Positions 25,827-35,285 of a stretch of DNA of 64,000 nt are shown one piece after another; the first letter of the stretch is position 1, and the number at the start of each line of letters is the position of its first letter. The notes under the pieces are model-generated. The model saw only the letters and a list, made by a program, of their open reading frames with translations, had not been told where the DNA came from and ran no database searches. Both the position numbers and the translations under genes were made by a program. Origin of the DNA: Acidobacteriaceae bacterium. Its GTDB lineage: Bacteria; Acidobacteriota; Terriglobia; Terriglobales; Acidobacteriaceae. The DNA lies in assembly GCA_003132405.1 (NCBI GenBank), contig PKXQ01000064.1:1-64000 (forward strand), given 5' to 3'.

Positions 25827-26960
25827 ATGGCAACCACGACAGAAGCGGGGTTCACGGACAAAAGTAAGCCAGACTCCACCTCGCTCCTGTCCATCCGCTC
25901 CGTAGCGAAGCACTTTGGCAAAAACATCGTGCTCCGCGACATTTCGCTCGAAATCGCCGAAGGCGAATTCTTAACCATCCTGGGCGAAAGCGGCTCAGGA
26001 AAAACCACGCTCCTAAGAATTCTCGCCGGCTTCGAACAACCGACCTCCGGAGAAGTCTGGATGCAAGGCGAACGCCTCGACACCCAGCCTCCCTATCGCC
26101 GCCGCGTCAACACCGTCTTCCAACACTACGCACTCTTCCCTCACATGACCGTCGAACAAAACGTCGGCTACGGATTACAAGTCGCGAAACGTCCGGCCGA
26201 AGAAATCAAATCGCGCGTCGCCGAGGCACTGGCGAAAGTAAAAATGTCCACCTTCGCCAAATCGAAGCCCTCAAAAATCAGCGGCGGCCAACAGCAACGC
26301 ATCGCACTCGCCCGCGCGCTCGTCAACCGCCCGCGCTTGCTGCTCCTCGACGAACCACTCTCCGCGCTCGACGCCAACCTGCGCCGCGAGATGCAAGTCG
26401 AACTCAAAGCCCTGCAGCGCGAAGTCGGCATCACCTTCATCTTCGTCACCCATGATCAGGAAGAAGCAATGGTTATGTCCGATCGCATCGCGCTACTGCG
26501 CAGCGGCGAACTGGAGCAGGTCGCCAGCCCCCGCGAAATCTACCATCGTCCCGCAACCTCTTACACGGCGCAATTCATCGGACACACGAATCTGTTGTAC
26601 GCCGATGTTCGCCAAGGCACGGCGATGTGCGATCGGCTCGTGTGGCCGACTTCCCTGCCCGATGGATCCGCTCTCTTTTCGCTGCGTCCAGAATGCATTC
26701 GGCTAGCGAGGATTGCGCCGCCCGCAATCGGTTCTGCCAACCCTCTTTCAAATATCCGTTTTCGCGCCACACTTCGCGATCAAGCCTTCCACGGCGCCAC
26801 CGACTTGCTCCACGTCGAATCCGACGGCGGACTCATCCTAACCATCCGCATTGCCAGCCACGATCTCCCCAATTCCAAAGCTCCGCTGGAGTTCGAATTT
26901 TCCGCCGCCGATGCCATCCCAGTCCGCGACTCCGATAATAAGAATGAGGAGCGGCGCTAA
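25827..26960 (+). CDS. potA: Polyamine ABC transporter ATP-binding protein
   Basis: The 377-residue ATPase energises polyamine import. Walker A is G-E-S-G-S-G-K-T-T, the Q-loop follows in V-F-Q-H-Y-A-L-F-P-H-M-T, the ABC signature is I-S-G-G-Q-Q-Q-R, Walker B is L-L-L-L-D-E-P-L-S-A-L-D, and the switch histidine is in F-V-T-H-D-Q-E-E-A. A TOBE-like C-terminal domain (about residues 290-370) is the usual regulatory end of PotA-type ATPases. Its stop overlaps the potB ATG by one base (TAATG), so the two are coupled. Confidence 0.93.
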   Translation: MATTTEAGFTDKSKPDSTSLLSIRSVAKHFGKNIVLRDISLEIAEGEFLTILGESGSGKTTLLRILAGFEQPTSGEVWMQGERLDTQPPYRRRVNTVFQHYALFPHMTVEQNVGYGLQVAKRPAEEIKSRVAEALAKVKMSTFAKSKPSKISGGQQQRIALARALVNRPRLLLLDEPLSALDANLRREMQVELKALQREVGITFIFVTHDQEEAMVMSDRIALLRSGELEQVASPREIYHRPATSYTAQFIGHTNLLYADVRQGTAMCDRLVWPTSLPDGSALFSLRPECIRLARIAPPAIGSANPLSNIRFRATLRDQAFHGATDLLHVESDGGLILTIRIASHDLPNSKAPLEFEFSAADAIPVRDSDNKNEERR

Positions 26961-27808
26961 TGTTCTCCCGCGCCTACCGCGCCGCCATAACCGTCCCGCC
27001 GCTGATTTGGGTAGCCGCATTTCTCCTCGTTCCTTATCTGCTGATGTTCTGCTACAGCTTCTGGTCAGTCTCAGAATCTGGAATCATCATCCACACATGG
27101 AGCCTGAACAACTACCACGAGCTTCTAACCAAGCCCGTCTACTGGCAAACGCTGCTTCGCTCCATGTGGATTGCCGCTCGCGTTACCTTCTTCTCCATGT
27201 TATTAGGCTATCCGTTGGCATACTTCCTGTCCCTCCATGCTGGTTCTCGAAAAGATCTCTACTATCAACTGGTAATCATCCCGCTCTGGGTAAGTTACTT
27301 GGTCCGCGCCTACGCCTGGAAGACAATCCTTGGCACCGACGGAGTCATGAACACGCTGCTGCAATATGTGCATCTGACGAGCCACCCGCTAGACTTCCTG
27401 CTCTACAGCCCGTTCGCCGTAGTCCTGACATTGACGCACATCTATACTCCATTCACCTTCTTACCAATCTACGCGTCGCTAGAGCACATTCCGCGTAACC
27501 TAGTCGAAGCCTCGCACGACTTAGGAGCCACGCCTCAACAAACTTTCTGGCGAGTAATCTTTCCGCTCTCCATCCCCGGAGTCTTAGCCGGAGCAACCTT
27601 CGCCTTCGTCCTGAGCCTCGGAGATTTCCTCGCCCCGCTCTTACTAGGTGGCCCGAGCGGCATCATGATCTCCAACATAGTAGTAAGTCTCTTCGGAGCG
27701 GCCTATAACTGGCCCCTAGGCGCCGCCATCTCGCTTTGTATGTTAGTGCTGGTTCTAGCCCTGATCTTTTTCTCTGAGCGCCTGGAAAAGAAGTGGAGTT
27801 TCTCGTGA
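26960..27808 (+). CDS. potB: Polyamine ABC transporter permease PotB
   Basis: A 282-residue inner-membrane permease with six hydrophobic segments. The EAA loop that contacts the ATPase is visible as L-V-E-A-S-H-D-L-G-A-T-P-Q-Q-T-F-W-R-V-I-F-P-L around residues 178-200. It starts one base inside the potA stop codon and overlaps potC, so it belongs to a tightly coupled operon. It pairs with PotC to form the channel. Confidence 0.92.
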   Translation: MFSRAYRAAITVPPLIWVAAFLLVPYLLMFCYSFWSVSESGIIIHTWSLNNYHELLTKPVYWQTLLRSMWIAARVTFFSMLLGYPLAYFLSLHAGSRKDLYYQLVIIPLWVSYLVRAYAWKTILGTDGVMNTLLQYVHLTSHPLDFLLYSPFAVVLTLTHIYTPFTFLPIYASLEHIPRNLVEASHDLGATPQQTFWRVIFPLSIPGVLAGATFAFVLSLGDFLAPLLLGGPSGIMISNIVVSLFGAAYNWPLGAAISLCMLVLVLALIFFSERLEKKWSFS

Positions 27809-28650
27809 GCACGTCTTCTTCAAGTTCGTCGATAAAAACCTCGCGCTGGCTAGCCTTTCACGCTTTACTAGTCTTCGCCTTCCTCTATCTCCCCATCGCC
27901 ATCCTCATCCTCTATTCCTTCAACGGACAAGGCGTAGGCGGCTTCCCTCCGCGCAACCTGACTCTCAGCTGGTATCGCATCCTATTCAGCGACGCTCCCA
28001 TCTGGGATTCAGTCCTCAACAGCCTGCTAGTAGCTGCAGCCGCGATGCTGATAGCCCTGCTCTTCGGAATCCCGGCTGCGCTAGCCGTAGATCGCGCCAA
28101 CTTCCCTGGCAAAGCCCTATTTCGCCGCTTGGTCTTACTGCCACTAATCCTCCCCGGCATCATTACCGGACTATCTCTACTAATGCTCTTCCGAGTTGCC
28201 GAAGTAAAACTAAGCCTGCTAACCATAATCCTAGGCCATGGCACCGCACTAATCTCCGTAGCTACCACGAAAGTCTTCGCCGGACTGCAAAAACTAAACC
28301 GTGCCCAGGAAGAAGCCTCGCTCGACTTGGGAGCGACTTACTGGCAAACCTTCTGGCGCATCACCGTCCCTAACCTGAAGCTCTCGATCATCGGAGCGGC
28401 GCTCCTGATTTTTACACTCTCCATGGACGAAATCGCCGTAAGCTTTTTCCTCATCGGCCGCGACAACACCCTCCCGCTAGAAATCTGGGGACGCCTCCGC
28501 CGAGGCATCACCCCAGAAATCAACGCCATCTCCACCATCATCTTCATGTTTTCGCTGCTAACGATAGTCGTCTGGTATCGCCTGCGAACGCGCGCGGAAG
28601 TGACTCCCGAAATCGGTGCTGAGCTGGTCGAAACTGCTGGGCGCAGCTAG
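27805..28650 (+). CDS. potC: Polyamine ABC transporter permease PotC
   Basis: A 281-residue permease with six hydrophobic segments and an EAA loop (E-E-A-S-L-D-L-G-A-T-Y-W-Q-T-F-W-R-I-T-V-P). I chose GTG at 27805 because it overlaps the potB stop as GTGA and has GGAG at a good distance; the GTG at 27793 is an alternative. The N terminus carries a serine run before TM1. The 76-base gap after it holds no obvious terminator. Confidence 0.92.
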   Translation: MSTSSSSSSIKTSRWLAFHALLVFAFLYLPIAILILYSFNGQGVGGFPPRNLTLSWYRILFSDAPIWDSVLNSLLVAAAAMLIALLFGIPAALAVDRANFPGKALFRRLVLLPLILPGIITGLSLLMLFRVAEVKLSLLTIILGHGTALISVATTKVFAGLQKLNRAQEEASLDLGATYWQTFWRITVPNLKLSIIGAALLIFTLSMDEIAVSFFLIGRDNTLPLEIWGRLRRGITPEINAISTIIFMFSLLTIVVWYRLRTRAEVTPEIGAELVETAGRS

Positions 28651-28726
28651 GCTTGAAAGGCAGTAGGCGCCTCCGGTTTATTTGCGTCATATATTTCGTT
28701 ACAGTTCATAGTCCAAGGTGGTTTCT

Positions 28727-29308
28727 ATGATTCGCATCCTGCTGCTCTTGACGATAGTCCTGCAAGCGGTCTCGCTAGCCGCGCCAAAGCCTGTGATCGA
28801 CAATGACCGCGTTGCCGTTTGGGATGTGGCCGAACCTCCAACGGCGCGGCCGCTTGACGCCGTGCTTGTGTCATTGTCTGGCGCCGCGTCGTTTGTGCCC
28901 AGGAACACGCCGCCGGAGGTTTCCGGAGCGAAGGTGTCCGGTTCGAAGATCGCTGGACGATCGATTGTCATCGATCTGAAGGATCATCCCGTTGCTCCAA
29001 TTGCGAATACTAGCGGCTATCCGCTGGCGTTTCCGCGGCCCGGTTCGAAGAAAATTCTGGAGAACGCGCGCGTCATTGTGTGGGATTACACCTGGACGCC
29101 GGGTGTGGCCACTCCGATGCACTTCCACGATAAAGATGTTGTGGTGATGTACCTCGAGGATGGTGACTTAAAATCGACGACTCCGGACGGGAAGGATACG
29201 GTGAATTCGTACCAGTTCGGCATGGTAAAGTTCAACCTTCGTGACCGCGTGCACACCGAGACGCTGATACGTGGGAAGCAGCACGCAATCATCACTGAGC
29301 TGAAGTAA
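28727..29308 (+). CDS. Exported cupin-like protein
   Basis: The 193-residue product has a signal peptide (residues 1 to about 20) and a small beta-barrel half resembling a cupin: H-F-H-D-K-D-V-V-V-M-Y-L-E-D-G around the second third, with G-M-V-K-F-N and H-T-E-T-L-I-R-G-K-Q-H-A-I later. The metal-binding histidine/acid set is only partly recognisable. I chose ATG at 28727 with AAGGTGG upstream, rather than GTG at 28718. It is not tightly linked to potC and may be an independent gene. Function unknown. Confidence 0.7.
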   Translation: MIRILLLLTIVLQAVSLAAPKPVIDNDRVAVWDVAEPPTARPLDAVLVSLSGAASFVPRNTPPEVSGAKVSGSKIAGRSIVIDLKDHPVAPIANTSGYPLAFPRPGSKKILENARVIVWDYTWTPGVATPMHFHDKDVVVMYLEDGDLKSTTPDGKDTVNSYQFGMVKFNLRDRVHTETLIRGKQHAIITELK

Positions 29309-29340
29309 CTGGCAGAGATACTCTGCAAGAAAGGTCTTGT

Positions 29341-30810
29341 TCAAAAGTGAAAGATCAGATCGCTCGCCGCCGTGAGCTGATTCTGCCGTCGGCCGTTGTC
29401 ATAGGCCTTCCGATCCCACGCGCGCTCAAAGCGCAGCTCCGGACGCAACTGTACCGTCGAGCCCCACCAATGGCACCACATGATCGTGTTCTCTGAATAT
29501 TTCGTTGCGTAGCCAGTGCGCTGACCTTTCTTATCGTCAAGAAAATCGCTGCGAAAAGATAAGAAGTTGTGCGCGGAAAGTTCCTTCTGCAAAAAGTTCA
29601 CCACCGCATATTCAAGAGCGGTGCAACGCTCTTCTCCCGTCAAACAGTAAGCACCGTTCGCGCCCAGTTCGGGCTTGATCGTGCCGGCGATCGCAGGCAC
29701 ATCGCGCTCATACATATACCAACTCTCCGTCGCCATGTGAAGGGTCTTCGAGAACTTGTGATACCAGGTCGCGTCGAACTGTTGCAGATTGTTATAAGCG
29801 TACCTGGCATCATTGATTCCATTCGCGCAAGCGTAAAGATTGTCATTCGCCGACTTGGCCATATAGCTCAGGCAAGCCGTTGCCGAAGGCTTCGCGTCAG
29901 CAGCCCAAGGAGCAACATCGTGTCCAGCGGTAATTCCCAATTGCATCAGCCATTGATCGCTCGCTTTCAACGTCGCGATCAATCCTGTGTCGGTAAACGG
30001 GTCGATCGCATAGAGCAGCGAGTGGCTGAAGATGTAATTATTCGGCGCCAGTTGCGCCTCGATCCCAGGAACAGAGATAAATCGGCCAAGCCTGAGATTC
30101 ATTCCCTGCGCAACCTGTGGAATGTAGATGTCGAGATATTCGAGCGTTGGATCGAAACCGTACTGATGATGATCGTCGAGCAATTGGTCAGCTCCGTAGC
30201 CTTTCGCGGTGGTGAAGCGATAATCGGTCCCATAAAGCGCGGTGAGATGATAGCCCCAATCGGCATGATCGCGTTGCACCGAATCCGGCAAGCGCTCGGC
30301 ATAAAGCACAAACTGATTCAGCTCGAAGCGGTTGGAGTAAACATCGTTCGCCTCAGGCGCATTGCTGTTGGTTGATGTGCTGAAGTTGAGCGTCGGCTCA
30401 ACCCATCCATACAGCTTCGTGCGGCTGCGCGCTCCGTTGATCGCCGTCATCAGCGGATAACTGTTCGTGTCAGGCTCGCCAATCACAGGCGATCCGCCAT
30501 AAGACCAGTCAGAGTTCGGAAACGGCGGCGAATCGAGCGGCGATGGAAGGCCGCGACGCGCTGGAGTTGGTGATGATGATGATGCAGTCGAAGGATTCGG
30601 CGGAGACCAATCCTGGCGGTAAAAGTCAGCCCAGCGAGCGAAGAAGCCCGCAGGCGCGCTTGGTTTCGGAGCGTCGGGCAGTGAAGAAGACTGTTTGTCT
30701 GGCTGTTGTGCGGAGCAGTAAATGCGCAACGCGAAGACGATGCTAATGAGAATGAAGAAGAGATATGGGCGGAGGCGCGAAACGCAGCGCGAATTGTCGA
30801 TCGGACGCAT
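29341..30810 (-). CDS. Outer-membrane beta-barrel (BBP2-like putative porin)
   Basis: The 489-residue protein has a signal segment (about residues 14-34), a low-complexity proline/serine linker, and a long beta-rich domain ending in S-D-L-I-F-H-F with a terminal phenylalanine, as in outer-membrane barrels. The G-W-V-E-P-T-L-N-F-S start of the barrel, N-R-F-E-L-N-Q-F-V-L-Y-A-E-R and L-R-L-G-R-F-I-S-V-P-G-I-E are typical of the BBP2-type putative porins common in acidobacteria and planctomycetes. It would act as a channel in the outer membrane. It is divergent from typA; the substrate is unknown. Confidence 0.8.
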   Translation of the reverse strand: MRPIDNSRCVSRLRPYLFFILISIVFALRIYCSAQQPDKQSSSLPDAPKPSAPAGFFARWADFYRQDWSPPNPSTASSSSPTPARRGLPSPLDSPPFPNSDWSYGGSPVIGEPDTNSYPLMTAINGARSRTKLYGWVEPTLNFSTSTNSNAPEANDVYSNRFELNQFVLYAERLPDSVQRDHADWGYHLTALYGTDYRFTTAKGYGADQLLDDHHQYGFDPTLEYLDIYIPQVAQGMNLRLGRFISVPGIEAQLAPNNYIFSHSLLYAIDPFTDTGLIATLKASDQWLMQLGITAGHDVAPWAADAKPSATACLSYMAKSANDNLYACANGINDARYAYNNLQQFDATWYHKFSKTLHMATESWYMYERDVPAIAGTIKPELGANGAYCLTGEERCTALEYAVVNFLQKELSAHNFLSFRSDFLDDKKGQRTGYATKYSENTIMWCHWWGSTVQLRPELRFERAWDRKAYDNGRRQNQLTAASDLIFHF

Positions 30811-30942
30811 GAGATTTGCGGCCAGTTCAGTCTACAAGGTAATGCTGCAGGCTTGGCGACGCGAGCCTCAAGCAACCTGAGAATCCATCCGACATAGTAA
30901 AGTAGTAGTTAGGCTTAATTAGCGGCCTGAGGAGTTGTCGAT

Positions 30943-32769
30943 CTGAATCCGAGTATTCGCAATATCGCCATCATCGCCCACGTGGATCACGGCAAGACCA
31001 CGCTGGTTGACGCCATGCTTCGCCAGAGCGGCACCTTCCGCGACAACGAGACCGTCGCCGAACGCGTTATGGACTCGAACGACCTCGAGCGCGAGCGCGG
31101 CATCACGATCCTCGCCAAGAACACCGCCGTGTTTTACGCCGGAACCAAGATCAATATCGTCGACACGCCTGGGCACTCCGATTTCGGCGGCGAGGTTGAG
31201 CGCGCTCTTAAGATGGTCGATGGCGTCATGCTGCTCGTCGATGCCAGTGAAGGCCCGCTACCGCAGACTCGTTACGTGCTCAGCAAAGCTCTCGAGGCGA
31301 ATCTGAAGCCGATTCTGGTCATTAATAAGATCGACCGGCCCGATGCGCGTCCGCAGGAGGTGCTGAATGAGGTCTATGACCTCTTTATCGACCTCGATGC
31401 CAAGGAAGACCAGCTAGATTTTCCCGTCCTTTATACGAACGCGAAGGCAGGAACCGCCGCCGTGCATCAGGGAGCGCACGGCGAAGATCTGCGGCCGCTA
31501 TTTGAGGCGATTGTCGATACGATTCCTGCGCCGCAAGGCGATAAGGATGGGCCGCTGCAGATATTGGTCGCGAATCTTGATTACAGCGACTACCTGGGCC
31601 GTCTCGCTATAGCCCGCGTTTTTTCCGGGACCATGAAGACTGGCGAAGATGTAGCCATCGCCAAGCGCGACGGATCGTTTCACAAAACGAAAATCACCAA
31701 GCTGTTTAGTTTCTCCGGCCTCAAGCGCACCGACATCACCGAAACTTCTCTTGGCGACATCATTGCGGTTGCGGGCGTTGAAGGCATCACTATTGGCGAG
31801 ACCATCACCAGTGCCGAAAATCCCGCACCGTTGCCGCCCATCGTCATCGACGAGCCAACGATTGCGATGCTCTTCACCATCAACACTTCTCCGTTCTGCG
31901 GCCGTGAAGGCACGTATGTCACTTCGCGCAATCTGCGCGAGCGCCTCGATAAAGAACTGCTGACCAACGTCTCGCTGCGTATGGAAGAAACTGGCAGCAC
32001 GGACTCGTTCAAGGTTCTAGGCCGCGGCGAATTGCAGCTCTCGATTCTGATTGAGATGATGCGGCGCGAAGGCTACGAGTTGATGGTCGGCAAGCCGGAG
32101 ATTGTCACCAAGCACGACAGAGAAACTGGCAAACTGATGGAACCGGTCGAACACCTCACCGTCGATATTCCCGAAGAATTTGTCGGCGTCGTCATGGAGC
32201 ACGTCGGCTCGCGCAAAGGCGAAGTCGCCAATATGCACAATCATGGCTATGGACGCGTGCGCGTCGAATTCCGCGTGCCCAGCCGCGGCCTGATCGGTCT
32301 GCGCAGCACGCTGCTGACCGACACGCGCGGCACGATTGTCATGAACGCGCTGTTTGATGGCTACATCGAGTGGCAAGGAGAAATCCCGCATCGCCCAACC
32401 GGCGCGCTGATCGCCGACCGAGCTGGGCTTACGACATCGCACGCTCTCTACAATCTCCAGGAGCGCGGCACACTCTTCGTCGGCCCTGGCATTGACGTTT
32501 ACGAAGGCATGGTCATCGGCGAGAACGCCAAAGACGCCGATCTCGATGTCAATATTGTGCGCGAGAAGAAGCTGACCAACATGCGCGCTTCGACTTCCGA
32601 CATAGCGATCCGGCTGGTGCCTTATCGTAACCTTAATCTCGAGCAAGCAATCGAATTCATTGCCGAAGATGAGTTCGTGGAGGTCACGCCGAAAGCGTTG
32701 CGGCTGCGCAAGAAAGTTCTGCAATCGAACAAGCGCAAGAGAGGTTCGATGGCGACGGTCGAAGGCTGA
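30943..32769 (+). CDS. typA: Ribosome-associated GTPase TypA/BipA, apparent CTG start
   Basis: TypA/BipA is an EF-G-like GTPase that binds ribosomes and aids 50S assembly and stress adaptation. The G1 loop is A-H-V-D-H-G-K-T-T, with D-T-P-G-H-S-D-F and N-K-I-D as G3 and G4; EF-G-like domains and the BipA C-terminal domain follow. The first common start in frame, GTG at 30982, lies inside the G1 loop (V of A-H-V-D-H-G-K), so it cannot be the real start. Upstream the frame is open to a TGA at 30928 and reads [10 protein letters not shown], exactly what the family needs. The only plausible initiator is CTG at 30943, eight bases after GAGGAG. That gives 608 residues, the usual length. Confidence 0.93.
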   Translation: MNPSIRNIAIIAHVDHGKTTLVDAMLRQSGTFRDNETVAERVMDSNDLERERGITILAKNTAVFYAGTKINIVDTPGHSDFGGEVERALKMVDGVMLLVDASEGPLPQTRYVLSKALEANLKPILVINKIDRPDARPQEVLNEVYDLFIDLDAKEDQLDFPVLYTNAKAGTAAVHQGAHGEDLRPLFEAIVDTIPAPQGDKDGPLQILVANLDYSDYLGRLAIARVFSGTMKTGEDVAIAKRDGSFHKTKITKLFSFSGLKRTDITETSLGDIIAVAGVEGITIGETITSAENPAPLPPIVIDEPTIAMLFTINTSPFCGREGTYVTSRNLRERLDKELLTNVSLRMEETGSTDSFKVLGRGELQLSILIEMMRREGYELMVGKPEIVTKHDRETGKLMEPVEHLTVDIPEEFVGVVMEHVGSRKGEVANMHNHGYGRVRVEFRVPSRGLIGLRSTLLTDTRGTIVMNALFDGYIEWQGEIPHRPTGALIADRAGLTTSHALYNLQERGTLFVGPGIDVYEGMVIGENAKDADLDVNIVREKKLTNMRASTSDIAIRLVPYRNLNLEQAIEFIAEDEFVEVTPKALRLRKKVLQSNKRKRGSMATVEG

Positions 32770-32879
32770 TTTGCCGGTACGAGTCAGCGAGACAAAATCA
32801 GGATTGAATCACGAAGCGGACTCACTGTGGGTTTCTTTGCATACTTCATGCTTGGTAGCGAGGAGGAACGACGCGAGGA

Positions 32880-33095
32880 ATGATGCAGCAGTCAGACAAG
32901 AAAAGCCTTCGCATGTTTCTCATTCCGTGCAGTTGCGGCGCCAGCTTTGCGGTCGCTGAGGATTACGACCGGCGCGGGATGCACATTCGCAGTTTCATCC
33001 CCTGTCCCAAGTGCGGCAAGCGCCACGACCCGCGCAATCGCCTGCTGAAGCTGGATTACCAGAATGAGCGCTTCTGGAAAGTTGGCGGCTGCTGA
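32880..33095 (+). CDS. Small zinc-ribbon-like protein
   Basis: A 71-residue ORF with C-S-C near residue 17 and C-P-K-C near residue 42, a pattern that can form a zinc ribbon. The rest is basic and polar. AGGAGG and GAGGA precede the tandem ATGs at 32880 and 32883. It is short but the paired cysteines and the ribosome binding site support it. No named family. Confidence 0.5.
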   Translation: MMQQSDKKSLRMFLIPCSCGASFAVAEDYDRRGMHIRSFIPCPKCGKRHDPRNRLLKLDYQNERFWKVGGC

Positions 33096-33114
33096 AAGCA
33101 CGCTAGCAAATGAC

Positions 33115-33192
33115 TGGTGCGCCCGGAGAGATTCGAACTCCCGACCTACAGCTCCGGAGGCTGCCGCTCTATCCAGACTGAGCTACGGGCGC
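33115..33192 (-). tRNA. tRNA-Arg (anticodon CCG)
   Basis: Read on the minus strand the full cloverleaf folds: acceptor GCGCCCG paired with CGGGCGC, D arm GCTC...GAGC, anticodon stem GCAGC/GCTGT around loop CTCCGGA (anticodon CCG, reading CGG), a five-base variable loop and T arm GGGAG-TTCGAAT-CTCTC. The discriminator is A and CCA is encoded (33117-33115). It lies 20 bases after the zinc-ribbon gene on the opposite strand. Confidence 0.95.
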
Positions 33193-33324
33193 GTAGTGCC
33201 AGTGTACATCGCGGACGCGCAGGGGCTCAACGGGTAAGGCTGTCGCTTTCCGCGGCGGCGCGCATGAGACCTCGCCAAGTCCGGAGCCGGCCTCCAGCCT
33301 GGGTCAGGAGTTCTGTGGCACGCA

Positions 33325-33363
33325 CGAAATACATAGGTTCTTCGCTTCGCCCAAGGATGACAG
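33325..33363 (-). repeat. Dispersed repeat, second copy of the 6829-6865 family
   Basis: On the minus strand this reads TGTCATCCTTGGGCGAAGCG then AAGAACCTATGTATTTCG, matching the copy at 6829-6865 with scattered changes. It lies between the tRNA and the barrel-PDZ gene. Confidence 0.55.
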
Positions 33364-33401
33364 CCGAGTTATGCTGCGACTCTATGAGACTTGGCAACAG
33401 A

Positions 33402-34349
33402 TCAGCGGCCGATCAGAACAACTGTTTCCGCCGCGACGTCGCCGCGCAGAATGCCCAAACGCACCTTCCCAGTTTTATCGGAGAGCTCAGCCGCCAACTC
33501 CATCGGCGTCTTCACGACTTTCCCATCGACCGACCGGATCAAATCGCCGGGCTTCAACGATGCCATCTGGGCTACGCCTCCAGAGGTGACATCCACGATC
33601 TTGGCTCCGTCAAATTCCTGCGGAGCGACGATAATGCCGAGCGCTGGGATTGACATGCCGCGAGCTGTCATCGTCGCCGGTGGCGGTTGATAGACAATGG
33701 TTGCGGGTTGCTGATTCTTGCCGCGGTGGGCTCTCGACTCGCTGGCAGGCTTAGGAGTTTGCTCGTTTATGTCACCGCCGAATCGAAATACCACTCCAGC
33801 GGCGATGCGGTAGGCGGTTTGGCTGGGCACGTTTTCGGGGTTGAAGTGATGGGTATAAATGTAGTCGATGGGCCCAAGTTGGACGCCGATGTGGCGATAG
33901 AACCAATAATCGACGCCACCACCACCACCGAACGCAACCGTCGTGTCGGACTGCGTGCCGCCGGCCGCGACCGGAAGCGTCATGCGGTCTTGCCCAATCA
34001 GAGCGTGCACGAATACCGTGACCTTGCTGGCGGGTATGCTGATGTCGTAGCGCGGCCCGACGAAGTATTGGAAATTAGTGCAATTCTCTCCGGTGTCGCC
34101 GCAATTGCTCAGGCTATGACCGGAGACGTTGAACTCCGCCCCCAAGCCACGCAGCACGGAGACCGAACCGCCAAACTCATACCCGTTGAACGCCAGTTGC
34201 TGCGAGGCGAACTGGGTTACGTTGTTCGAGGGAACGTTAAAGTTGAGATATGAATAGCCTCCGAATGCGGTGATTAGCGGCAGGCTCTGAGCGGCGGCAA
34301 GGCCTTGAATAAAGAGAACTGCCAGAGCGAAGTGGACAAGTTTTTTCAT
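33402..34349 (-). CDS. Exported beta-barrel protein with C-terminal PDZ domain
   Basis: The open frame runs much further upstream, but the real protein begins at ATG 34349 with a signal peptide (M-K-K-L-V-H-F-A-L-A-V, cleavage after A-A-A near residue 18). That gives 315 residues. The first two thirds look like a small OmpA/OprF-type barrel (F-G-G-Y-S-Y-L-N-F-N, F-G-G-G-G-G-V-D-Y-W-F, and a strand-like R-I-A-A-G-V-V-F-R-F-G). A proline-rich linker follows, then a PDZ domain (about residues 225-310) with S-G-G-V-A-Q-M-A-S-L-K-P-G-D-L-I-R-S-V-D-G. A barrel joined to a periplasmic PDZ module is an unusual combination. Function unknown. Confidence 0.75.
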   Translation of the reverse strand: MKKLVHFALAVLFIQGLAAAQSLPLITAFGGYSYLNFNVPSNNVTQFASQQLAFNGYEFGGSVSVLRGLGAEFNVSGHSLSNCGDTGENCTNFQYFVGPRYDISIPASKVTVFVHALIGQDRMTLPVAAGGTQSDTTVAFGGGGGVDYWFYRHIGVQLGPIDYIYTHHFNPENVPSQTAYRIAAGVVFRFGGDINEQTPKPASESRAHRGKNQQPATIVYQPPPATMTARGMSIPALGIIVAPQEFDGAKIVDVTSGGVAQMASLKPGDLIRSVDGKVVKTPMELAAELSDKTGKVRLGILRGDVAAETVVLIGR

Positions 34350-35285
34350 TTTCCTAAACGCGCCTCCAGGGAATGCACCAATAACGGCACAACTACCGCA
34401 CACAAAATTGCTCTGGCACCATTTGCGGGCATGCCAGCCTACCAGGATCGACAGAACTTCCCGGTGGGGTTTCTCTTGTATCAACTCTGGGACAGGATTG
34501 CGGTGATTGGCGATTATAATTGCCCCACCGAAAAAAGGAAAACGCGAAGCTCTGCCGGTCGTGGTGCAGTTTGAATTTCCACAGGCTAGCGTTCGGACCA
34601 GCCCTGTGGGAAACTGTCCGCATGGCAAAATCCCTAAGGCACTTGCAATTCGCCAATTTAGTAATGGGCCATCCTCTGTCAGCTCAGTGCAGTGCATGTA
34701 AGCGGTATTTATAGCCAAGCCAAGGGCCAGCGGCACCACAGACTCTTTAGCGCTGGGTATCAAAGTAGAGTTTGAGCAGCACAATTGCACAGAGGACGCC
34801 AGCAAGCCTCTGCCCACATGAACTAGGTGCTTTATGCCAAAACGCAATCTTCGGATCGTAAAGCGAGTCAGAAATGTACCTGTGCTCGGAATCTGCGAAT
34901 ACTGCAATGCACAGTTCTCAGCAGACCCTAACATGGGAAACGCCGAATCCACCATCCAAAAATAGTTCAACGCGCACAAGTGCAAGCCGGAGGACGCCAG
35001 CCAAGCCGCTGCCCGGATCGTGAGAGAAGCGACCGAGGACTAATCCGGCTTCGCTGGCGATAGAAAACTGCACCAATACCGCTCTGCCATTTTGGTCATG
35101 CGGGAAGAGCTGCGGCAGAGTTCTCTCCGTCCTGTCTCACTTCTTACCTATGATGCATTCTAGAACTTCCGTAATGCCTCGTTTTTCTCTAAAGTCATTT
35201 TCCGGAACAACCGATCAAGTGTGTAGCGCGAGAATTGAGTCCCGATTTCTGCTATGGGCAACTCGCCAAGTTGGGAGAAAAGATT
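34350..35285. other. 936-bp region without an intact gene; decayed fragments
   Basis: No intact gene is supported; the long minus-strand frame over 34350-34985 lacks any family signal. Two related short fragments lie on the plus strand. 34966-35043 reads without a start as N-A-H-K-C-K-P-E-D-A-S-Q-A-A-A-R-I-V-R-E then A-T-E-D-stop, which looks like the tail of a small acidobacterial protein. 34779-34815 is a more decayed copy (C-T-E-D-A-S). They suggest a small duplicated gene that has broken down. Confidence 0.5.

Noticed and set aside
34350-34985. N-terminal extension of the barrel-PDZ gene
   Set aside because: A clear signal peptide begins at ATG 34349; the upstream residues have no family signal.
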